Assembly: GCF_026261605.1 (NCBI RefSeq)
Contig: NZ_CP102486.1
Location: 558,001-622,000, forward strand
Direction of reading: 5' to 3'
DNA from: Dechloromonas sp. A34
GTDB lineage: Bacteria; Pseudomonadota; Gammaproteobacteria; Burkholderiales; Rhodocyclaceae
Length of the DNA stretch: 64,000 nt
Shown here in pieces: positions 36,712 through 43,898 of the stretch. A model generated the notes under the pieces. That model did no database searches, was not told where the DNA came from, and saw only the letters and a program-made list of their open reading frames with translations. The position numbers were made by a program, and so were the translations under genes. Each line of letters opens with the position of its first letter. The first letter of the stretch is position 1.

Positions 36712-37824
36712 TTACTCAGATTGCTGGCTCAGCAGATGATCAGTTCCAAGGGATCTTTCCCGTATTGCCCTCGAACGTATGTAAAGCGGCTCAGCAAGCG
36801 CGTGCTGGCCTTGTACGGTGTAAAGGGCCGCGAGGTTGGTCAGAATTGTCGCTAGTCCAGGATGGCTTGGGCCGAAAGTCTTCTCGTAGATTACCAAGGC
36901 ACGGGTATATAGAGGCTCTGCCTGCATGAACTCTCCCTGGTTGCGGTAAAGCTCCGCGAGGTTGTTCAGACTGTTAGCCACATCGGGGTGATCCGGGCCG
37001 TAGGTCTTCTTGCGGATATCCAGCGAGCGTTTGTAGAGCGGTTCGGCCTGCCGGTACTGGCCCTGAGCCGTGTAGAGCGCCGCCAGGTTGTTCAGACTGG
37101 TAGCGACTGCCGGGTGGTCAGGACCCAGGGCTTTTTCATAGATCACCAGCGCCCGCTTGTAGAGTGGCAGCGATTGCTCATTCAAACCTTGGTTGCGATA
37201 AAGCTCGGCAAGGTTGTTCAAGCTATTGGCAACTGCAGGATGGTCAGGGCCGAAGGCCTTCTCATTGATCGCCAGCGCCCGCTTGTACCTGGGCTCGGCC
37301 TGAACATGCCGGCCACGGGTTCGATCAAGCTCGGCAAGATTGTTCAGGCTGTTCGCGACATCGGGGTGCTCCGGACCGAAAGCTTTTTCATTAATCGCCA
37401 GCGCCCCCTCATATAGCGGCTCAGCCAAGGCATACCGTCCTTGCGTGCGGTAAAGCAAGGCCAGATTGTTCATGTTCGCAGCGACAAAAGGATGGTCCGG
37501 ACCGAGCGTCTTCTCATTGATTTCCAGGGCACGCTTGTATAGCGGCTCAGCTTGCGCGTACTTGCCCTGGGCTCGAAAGAGTATTGCGAGGTTATTCAGA
37601 TTGTTGGCTACATCCGGATGATTTTGCCCGTAGTTCTGCTCGGTGAGGGCCAGCGCCTGCTTCGCCACGATAACGCCACGATCGTACTTCCCGGTTCGGT
37701 AAAGCTCGATGGTTTCCTGATTGAGCGACTGCAATTCAGGAGGAGCGTCCTCGCCGGCCATGACGGCAGGCAAGGTGAAGCAGGCATGGAGCATTAAAAC
37801 GACACAGAGCTTGCTGAATTTCAT
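36712..37824 (-). CDS. Exported tetratricopeptide-repeat protein (kinesin-light-chain type)
   Basis: 370 residues. Signal peptide ending near PAVMA (about residue 22). About eight 42-residue repeats follow, each built on LNNLAxLYRxQGxYxQAEPLYKRALxIxEKxxGPDHPxVA; the last is truncated. The repeats are also similar at DNA level (126-bp period), so copy number may change by recombination. It is predicted to be a periplasmic or extracellular protein-interaction scaffold. GC content and codon use are visibly lower than in the flanking repair genes. It follows the PEP-CTERM gene on the same strand and may be cotranscribed. Confidence 0.85.
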   Translation of the reverse strand: MKFSKLCVVLMLHACFTLPAVMAGEDAPPELQSLNQETIELYRTGKYDRGVIVAKQALALTEQNYGQNHPDVANNLNNLAILFRAQGKYAQAEPLYKRALEINEKTLGPDHPFVAANMNNLALLYRTQGRYALAEPLYEGALAINEKAFGPEHPDVANSLNNLAELDRTRGRHVQAEPRYKRALAINEKAFGPDHPAVANSLNNLAELYRNQGLNEQSLPLYKRALVIYEKALGPDHPAVATSLNNLAALYTAQGQYRQAEPLYKRSLDIRKKTYGPDHPDVANSLNNLAELYRNQGEFMQAEPLYTRALVIYEKTFGPSHPGLATILTNLAALYTVQGQHALAEPLYIRSRAIRERSLGTDHLLSQQSE

Positions 37825-37869
37825 CCTGCTTCCTCGCCTACATTTATTTTCGCAGAGGTCTTGCGATCT

Positions 37870-38735
37870 TCAGGCTGTCCGTTTCCGCTTAGCGCCTAGC
37901 CCTGCCAGTCCGAGAGCCAAAAGTGCCAGCGTCGCGGGTTCGGGTACTGTCGCGGCCAGTTCATCAATAACGAGAGCAGATGGGAAAGCAGCGAAATCTG
38001 TAGCAAGATCTGGCGAGGATGACTGAATCGGCAATCCTGTCGGTACGCCACCCGCGCGGTCCGAATTTGGCCCCAAGTCGACAGGGAGTGTGGCTAGTAA
38101 CAATGCGCGCTGCAGATCCTCAATCAATTCTCCGGTCTCGCGATCGCTATTAGCCTGGTTGCTCGAGGGAGGGCGCTGATCCAGAGATGGATTCACTGTA
38201 ATTCCAGGCCCAGTGGCGACAATCTGGAAGTCGTTCGGCGTGGGAATGTCCTCACAAAGTTCCCGGTCGAACGCCGCGCCAGGAGTATTGGCCTGCGCCA
38301 TGGCGCAAAGATATTTCCTGACAAGCTCTCGGTTGTCGCGAGTGGGCGATCGCGGTGGCTTGCCAGTGTCTGGGGCAAACTCATTGATTGATGACGGGCG
38401 GGCCAACGCCTCCAGGCCGGGATTCCCTGCCAAGTGAAGTGCCTGCGCCAGCTGCATGACAGCAGCGCCTACTCCCTGCTGACTCCCTGTCATTGGATTA
38501 GCCATTCCTGCACTCGCAGGTGAGGCGTTAATAGCCGCGATTGCTTTAACACTGTCAGAGCGGCCATCAGACCCTTCCCGGAATTTTTGGGGATATAACG
38601 CTCTGATGACGCACCGCGTACCGTAAAACTTGCCAAATCCGAATCCAGCAAAGGCGAAGCCAAGGCCTGGGAGGCTCCAATAAGCAAACCAGTCACGGTC
38701 ACTGAGAGGATTGAGATGCATTTTTGCGTTTTCAT
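37870..38735 (-). CDS. PEP-CTERM sorting-signal protein (apparent frameshift after the signal peptide)
   Basis: The C-terminus VPEPATLALLALGLAGLGAKRKRTA-type tail (motif VPEP, hydrophobic helix, basic end) is a textbook PEP-CTERM signal recognised by exosortase. The open frame holding it (37870-38754) has no signal peptide. Another frame from ATG 38735 encodes one: MKTQKCISILSVTVTGLL then ASQALA, continuing SPLLDSDLASFTVRG, which resembles the start of ice-binding-like (DUF3494) PEP-CTERM proteins. The two frames must join between about 38550 and 38640, so one base is missing or the gene is damaged. The middle is a low-complexity, Cys-poor region I do not recognise. Exosortase is not in this window. 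Confidence 0.7.
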
Positions 38736-38914
38736 TGGGCTCACTCGTTTCCATGTTTTTGGGATGGGATATCCCGGCTATCTCGCGGAACCTCTCCTTC
38801 AGGAGTCGCGCTGATTGTCTAGTGTCACGAGGACGGACTCTGTACGCTGGCGCACACTGTTTAATTGCATGACCCGATGCTTCGCTCAGCGCTCTTCATC
38901 AAGGCTGGTGAGGC

Positions 38915-39055
38915 GACCAGAAACTCGCCGCCGCAGGGCTGAAAGAGAAAGCGCAAACACTGCTGGCGATTGCCTGGGAAAACCATTTCCGGAATCCACC
39001 GCCCTACGAAAAGTGGTCGCGGCATGACTCAGCGACTGCTTTTATCAAACTGTAA
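38915..39055 (+). pseudogene. Remnant of a YoeB/Txe-family toxin gene
   Basis: In this frame the bases read DQKLAAAGLKEKAQTLL, AIAWENHFRNPPPYEKW and then SRHDSATAFIKL before a TAA at 39053. The first part strongly resembles the N-terminal half of YoeB/Txe RNase toxins (KKLAxAGLKxKAxxLL...NPPPYEKL). The conserved C-terminal half (the RRINIQHRLVY region and catalytic residues) is missing, and there is an in-frame stop before 38915. No antitoxin gene is seen. This is a decayed toxin-antitoxin relic. Confidence 0.65.
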
Positions 39056-39065
39056 AATAGTCGGC

Positions 39066-39152
39066 ATGAAGCGTTATCTGGATGATCTTGTTGCGGCTGA
39101 TCTTCAGCGCAAAATGGCGTTGCTGACTGGCTTGCGCCAGGTCGGGAAGACG
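39066..39152 (+). pseudogene. N-terminal fragment of an AAA+ ATPase (DUF4143 type)
   Basis: MKRYLDDLVAADLQRKMALL followed by TGLRQVGKT matches the start of the ATP-binding proteins whose Walker A reads GPRQVGKTTL. The similarity stops right after the Walker A lysine and threonine, and the frame runs on with unrelated sequence to 39221. Only about 29 residues of a roughly 400-residue protein remain. It sits next to the toxin relic and just before the hydrolase gene, marking a deletion junction. Confidence 0.65.
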
Positions 39153-39217
39153 CCGCCGTGCCGGCAGTCGATGGCTGGTTTTCGGCAGGCGCAGCGGGGC
39201 CCGGACCGGAAACAGCC

Positions 39218-40174
39218 ATGATGGCCGAGATGGCCAGATTTCTGGCTACCCTGCTTTTGTTGGCAGGAATCAATATCTGCCTGGCGGGAGAGCGTATGGA
39301 GAAAATCGTTACGACCGAGGATGGCCTGGCGCTGTGGTCGCAGTCTTTCGGCGAGCCCGGCAATCGGCCGGTCCTGCTGATCATGGGCGCGATGAATCAG
39401 GGCGTCATCTGGCCTGAGGCCTTTTGCCGGCAGCTGGCCGAGCGCGGTTATTTCGTGGTGCGTTACGATCACCGCGATACCGGGCTGTCGTCGACGGTGG
39501 ACTATCAGGCGACGCCCTACCGGCTGAACGAACTGAGTGCCGACGCGCTTGCCGTGATGCGCGCTCATGGCATGCAGAAGACAGTCGTAATCGGCCTGTC
39601 GATGGGCGGTTACATTGCGCAACTGCTGGCCATCGAGCATCCCGAGCTGGTCGATCGGCTGGTGCTGATTTCCAGCACGGCCGACCAGCGGCCCTATATG
39701 GCGGCGACCATGGGGCAGAGTGTGGCCGGCTTCGACCTGCCCGGTCCCGGCACGGCATTGCTGGACTATATCCGGGCTGCGGCGGCCCAACCCGCGCGTA
39801 CTGCGGCGGAGATCGAAAAATCCCTGCTCGACGGGTGGGCCGTAACTTACGGCGGCAGCCGGGCGTTTCCCCGCGAGCAGGTGACTGCCGCGCTGCATCT
39901 GGCCGCCAGTCGTGCTCCGGATCAACGCGCGGCCTTTCACCATGCGTGGGCGGTGGCCATGTCGCCTGACCGGCGGGAAGGCATCAAGCTCATCCGGGCG
40001 CCGACGCTGGTCATCCACGGCAAGTACGATAGCTGCCTGCCGCTGGCGCATGGCGAATACCTGGCCCGCAACATTCCCAAGGCACGCCTGGAGGTCTTCG
40101 ACATGGGGCATTCCTTCATGGGGGCCTGGGACGACGAAATTCTCGCCAGCATCGTGGCGTTTCTCGGCGAATGA
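39218..40174 (+). CDS. Alpha/beta-hydrolase family protein, probably exported
   Basis: 318 residues. A hydrophobic N-terminal segment (MARFLATLLLLAGINICLAGER) looks like a signal peptide. Alpha/beta-hydrolase motifs: nucleophile elbow VIGLSMGGYIAQ, acid loop VIHGKYDSCLP, and catalytic His in VFDMGHSFMG. RYDHRDTGLSS is typical of the aclacinomycin-methylesterase/DhaA-like branch. Substrate unknown. ATG codons at 39218, 39221 and 39230 are all possible; upstream sequence belongs to the ATPase relic. Its GC content is close to the host genes, unlike the two minus-strand genes of the insert. Confidence 0.85.
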   Translation: MMAEMARFLATLLLLAGINICLAGERMEKIVTTEDGLALWSQSFGEPGNRPVLLIMGAMNQGVIWPEAFCRQLAERGYFVVRYDHRDTGLSSTVDYQATPYRLNELSADALAVMRAHGMQKTVVIGLSMGGYIAQLLAIEHPELVDRLVLISSTADQRPYMAATMGQSVAGFDLPGPGTALLDYIRAAAAQPARTAAEIEKSLLDGWAVTYGGSRAFPREQVTAALHLAASRAPDQRAAFHHAWAVAMSPDRREGIKLIRAPTLVIHGKYDSCLPLAHGEYLARNIPKARLEVFDMGHSFMGAWDDEILASIVAFLGE

Positions 40175-40202
40175 TCGCTGCCACCCTTTACTCTGAAAGT
40201 TG

Positions 40203-43200
40203 ATGATGACGCCAGCGGTCGACCGCCTCGAAGAAGACCAAACCGCCCGGGCACGCGCCCTGGAGGTCGCTTCTTTCATCGTCGAGGCACCAGCCGGGGC
40301 CGGCAAGACGGAGCTGTTGACCCAGCGTTACCTGCGTCTGCTGGCCGTGGTCGAGCACCCGGAAGAAGTACTGGCGCTGACTTTCACCAATAAGGCGGCG
40401 ACCGAGATGCGCGACCGTATCCTGGGCAGCCTGGAACGGGCGGCTGGCGGTGAGTTGCCGGAGCAGGCGCACAAGAAGCTGACTTTCGATCTGGCGCAGC
40501 GGGTGCTGGCCCATGACCGCGAACGCGGCTGGAGCCTGCTCGGCCATCCCGGCCGCTTGCGCATCACGACGCTCGATGCGCTGTGCGCCGGGCTGGCCCG
40601 CCAGATGCCCTACCTCAGCCGCTTCGGGGCCCAGCCCGGGGTGACTGACGACGCCGAGGCGCACTACGCGACGGCGGCGCGCCGCACGCTGGAGATGGTC
40701 GAGGCCGGTACGGCCGATGCCGAGGTGGTGGCCGAGGCGCTGGCTTTCATGGACAACAACGCCGGCCGCCTGGAAAAGCTGCTGGTCGCCATGCTCGGCC
40801 GCCGCGACCAGTGGCTGCACCACGCGACGCGCATCGAAAGCGGCGCCATGAAGGCCGAGGTCGAGGCCGGTTTCGCGGCGCTGATCGAGCGCGATCTGGC
40901 GTCGGTCGCGGCGCTACTCGATGCCCGTACGCAATCGCTGTTGATGCCGCTGGCTCGTTTCGCGGCGGCCAACGTCCCGGAGGTGCTGGAACCGCTGCTC
41001 GACTGGACGGCGCCGTTGAGCGCCGATATTGCCGATCTGGTGCAATGGCAGGCGCTGGCCACCTTGCTGCTGACTGGGACCGGCACCCTGCGCAAGGCCT
41101 TGAACAAGAACATTGGTTTCCCGGCCGACAAGCAATGCAAGCCGCAAAAGGAGGCGATGGGCGAACTGCTCGCCGATCTGGCCGGCGTCGCCGGGCTCGA
41201 GGACCGGCTCGCCGTGCTCTGCGGCCTGCCTTGCCCGGAACTCAGCGAAGCCGAGTGGGCGACCGTCGAGTGCTTCTCGCGCCTGCTCCGGCTCGCCGCG
41301 GGGCAGCTTTGGCTGGCCTTCCAGGAAGCCGGCGAGGTCGATTTCATCGAGAGCGCCGCCCGCGCCGGCATGGCGCTGGGTGACGACGAGGCGCCGACCG
41401 ATCTGGCCCAGGCACTCGATTACCGCATTCGCCACCTGCTGGTCGATGAATTCCAGGACACCAGCCCGACCCAGGTCGCCCTGCTCGAAAAGCTGACCCG
41501 CGGCTGGATGCCGGATGACGGGCGGACGCTGTTCGTGGTCGGCGATCCGATGCAGTCGATCTACCGCTTCCGCAAGGCCGATGTCGGCCTCTTCCTGCGC
41601 GTTCGCGAGCGCGGCATCGGCGACATCAAGCTCGGCCACTTACGCCTGTTCCGCAACAACCGCTCTTTTCCGGGTATCGTCGATTGGGTCAATAGCGCTT
41701 TCCCGAGTATCTTTCCGCCGGAAGATGGACCGGAAGCAGGCGCCGTGCGCTATGGCGAATCGGCCGCCACCCGGCCGCCGCATGTCGATAGCGGCGTCAG
41801 CGTGCATCCGTTGTTCGAATGCGAAGACGGCGACGCTGCCGAGGCCGAAGGGCGCTGCGTCCTCGACCTGATCCTCGCCGCCCGCCGCGACTATCCGGAG
41901 GAGCGCATCGCCGTGCTCGTCCGCGCCCGCAGCCATCTCGACGCACTGGTCGCCGAAATCCGCCGCAGCGCGCCCGGCCTGCGTTTCCAGGCGGTCGATA
42001 TCGAAGGCCTGGACGGCCGCCAGCATGTCCAGGATCTGCTGATCCTGTTCCGCGCCCTGCATCACCGAGCCGACCGCGTGCACTGGCTGGCCCTCTTGCG
42101 CGCCCCGTGGTGCGGCCTGACCCTGGCCGACCTGCATGCCCTGGCCGCTGACGACAAGAAATCGACCATCTGGCAACTGATGCAGGACGAGGCCCGCCTC
42201 GCCCGGCTGTCCGCCGACGGCCAGGTGCGGCTCAAGCATGTCCGCGCCGTCGTCGGCCAAGCCTTCGCAGAGCGCGGCCGGCAGCACCCGCGGCGCTGGC
42301 TGGAAGGCGTCTGGCTGCTGCTCGGCGGCCCGCGCTGCCTGGAGGCGCCGGAGGCGCTAGCCGATGTCGAGGCTTTCTTCCATGTCGTCGACCAACTGGC
42401 CGCCGCCCGCAACCTGAGCGCCGACACCCTGGCCGCCCAGGCCGCCCAACTCTACGCGCCACCCGACCCACAGGGCGGCAGCGTGCAGATGATGACCGTC
42501 CACAAGTCCAAGGGCCTGGAGTTCGAAACCGTGATCCTGCCCGGCCTGCACCGCGCCACCGGCGGCAACGAGAGCAGCCTGCTGCTCTGGGACGAGGTGG
42601 CCGGCGCCGACGGCGAGGAACACCTGCTGGTCGCGCCGATCAAGGCCAAGGGGGCTGCTAACGGCGAGGCCAGCGCCTACGACTACCTGAAAAAGCTCGA
42701 AGGCGAGCGCAGCGGCCATGAAGATGAGCGTCTGCTTTACGTCGCCGCCACCCGCGCCATTCGCCGCCTGCACCTGGTCGGCGTCGCCACCCCCGATACC
42801 AACAAGGACGATGGCCTGAAGGCGCCGGCCAACGGCACGCTGTTGAAACTCCTCTGGCCAGGCGTGGCACGGCCGGTCTTTGCGGCGGCGCTGGGTGAAA
42901 CGGTAGATTCGTCCGTTCGTACGGCCGGCATCGATCCGGCGACCTTCGTGCCGCCGCTGCTGCGGCTGCGTCAGGTCGGTGTTGCGGATGCCTTGGCGAA
43001 GCTTCCGGCCGATTTGCGGCCGGCCGACAATGCCCTCGACCTCGCTGCCGAGGAAAGTGGCCTGGCTCTGGAAGCCTCGGTCGGCACGCTGGTGCACCGC
43101 TGCCTGGAGCTGATCGCCAAACAAGGCCTGGCCGAGTGGCCGGGCGAGCGGGTGGCGGGTTTGCTGGCGCCTTGGCGGCGCTGGCTGCTGGCTCAGGGCC

Positions 43201-43580
43201 ATGGCGCAAGCGAGGCCGAGAGCGGGGCGGCGGAGGCGGTGGCGGCGGTACGCACCGCGCTGGCCGCCGAATCCGGACGCTGGGTGCTGGCCGATCATCC
43301 GCAGGCCGGGGCCGAGCAGGCCTGGAGCAGCCGCGACGGCGATCTTGCGCTCAATCACGTGATCGATCGTACCTTCGTGGCCGACGGTTGCCGCTGGATC
43401 ATCGATTACAAGACCGTGCGCCTGCCGGAAACCGAGCTCGCCCGGCGGGCCGAAAGCTACCGGCCGCAGCTGGCGCGTTATGCCAGCCTGTTCCGGGACG
43501 ATCCCCTGCCGCTGCGTCTGGCCATCTATTTCCCGCTGCAAGGCCGGCTGCTCGAACTGGCCGCTGCGGAGGGGCGATGA
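40203..43580 (+). CDS. AddA-like UvrD-family helicase-nuclease
   Basis: About 1125 residues from ATG 40203 (ATG 40206 is equally possible). Superfamily 1A helicase motifs: Walker A VEAPAGAGKTELL, ALTFTNKAATEM (Ia), LLVDEFQDTSPTQ (II), VVGDPMQSIYRFRKAD (III), SVQMMTVHKSKGLEF (V) and LLYVAATRAIRRLHLV (VI). A C-terminal RecB-type nuclease has GTLVHRCLEL and CRWIIDYKT. It should form a break-processing helicase-nuclease with the AddB-like protein at 34003-36675, from which it is separated by the insert. Its stop overlaps the start of a binding-protein remnant (ATGA at 43577-43580). Confidence 0.9.
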   Translation: MMTPAVDRLEEDQTARARALEVASFIVEAPAGAGKTELLTQRYLRLLAVVEHPEEVLALTFTNKAATEMRDRILGSLERAAGGELPEQAHKKLTFDLAQRVLAHDRERGWSLLGHPGRLRITTLDALCAGLARQMPYLSRFGAQPGVTDDAEAHYATAARRTLEMVEAGTADAEVVAEALAFMDNNAGRLEKLLVAMLGRRDQWLHHATRIESGAMKAEVEAGFAALIERDLASVAALLDARTQSLLMPLARFAAANVPEVLEPLLDWTAPLSADIADLVQWQALATLLLTGTGTLRKALNKNIGFPADKQCKPQKEAMGELLADLAGVAGLEDRLAVLCGLPCPELSEAEWATVECFSRLLRLAAGQLWLAFQEAGEVDFIESAARAGMALGDDEAPTDLAQALDYRIRHLLVDEFQDTSPTQVALLEKLTRGWMPDDGRTLFVVGDPMQSIYRFRKADVGLFLRVRERGIGDIKLGHLRLFRNNRSFPGIVDWVNSAFPSIFPPEDGPEAGAVRYGESAATRPPHVDSGVSVHPLFECEDGDAAEAEGRCVLDLILAARRDYPEERIAVLVRARSHLDALVAEIRRSAPGLRFQAVDIEGLDGRQHVQDLLILFRALHHRADRVHWLALLRAPWCGLTLADLHALAADDKKSTIWQLMQDEARLARLSADGQVRLKHVRAVVGQAFAERGRQHPRRWLEGVWLLLGGPRCLEAPEALADVEAFFHVVDQLAAARNLSADTLAAQAAQLYAPPDPQGGSVQMMTVHKSKGLEFETVILPGLHRATGGNESSLLLWDEVAGADGEEHLLVAPIKAKGAANGEASAYDYLKKLEGERSGHEDERLLYVAATRAIRRLHLVGVATPDTNKDDGLKAPANGTLLKLLWPGVARPVFAAALGETVDSSVRTAGIDPATFVPPLLRLRQVGVADALAKLPADLRPADNALDLAAEESGLALEASVGTLVHRCLELIAKQGLAEWPGERVAGLLAPWRRWLLAQGHGASEAESGAAEAVAAVRTALAAESGRWVLADHPQAGAEQAWSSRDGDLALNHVIDRTFVADGCRWIIDYKTVRLPETELARRAESYRPQLARYASLFRDDPLPLRLAIYFPLQGRLLELAAAEGR

Positions 43581-43758
43581 GCAGTGTTCCGGCAAACTTT
43601 GCGACCGCTGCGGTCAATGATCGGGCGCTGCGCATGGCGGTGCGCGAGAACGCGCCGACCTGGGGGAAAGACAAATTGATGCCGCCCTCGACCGGATCAA
43701 GCGCAATGGGACGTATGATCACATCAACTCCAAGTTTCTGCCTTTCCGGGTCAATTGA
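43577..43758 (+). pseudogene. C-terminal remnant of a family-3 extracellular solute-binding protein
   Basis: From ATG 43577 the frame reads to RMAVRENAPTWG; after one extra G in the G5 run 43662-43666 it continues ERQIDAALDRIKRNGTYDHI and NSKFLPFRVN to the TGA at 43756-43758. This is the classic C-terminal end of SBP_bac_3 proteins (xIDAALxxIxxxGTYxxI). The N-terminal 200 residues and signal peptide are absent. Either a large deletion joined the end of the gene to the AddA-like gene, or this is a fragment left by recombination. It is not expected to function. Confidence 0.65.
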
Positions 43759-43886
43759 TGCAAAGCCTGCAGCGGCTTCTCCTTCCGTTCTTCGTTTTCC
43801 TTGCTTCGGCCCTGGCGCTCGGTGCGCTTCGGGGCGACGGCTCCTGCCACCTCGTCCGGCGGCATTTTCCGTTTAGCCTGGACTGA
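43758..43886 (+). CDS. Small putative membrane or exported peptide (42 aa)
   Basis: The ATG at 43758 overlaps the stop of the binding-protein remnant (TGATG). The product MQSLQRLLLPFFVFLASALA followed by LGALRGDGSCHLVRRH is one hydrophobic helix and a short basic tail, and ends 12 bases before the GGDEF gene. It could be a real small protein, or the signal peptide of a lost gene in the same operon. There is no homology I can name. Confidence 0.35.
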   Translation: MQSLQRLLLPFFVFLASALALGALRGDGSCHLVRRHFPFSLD

Positions 43887-43898
43887 GGGCGGCGAGGC

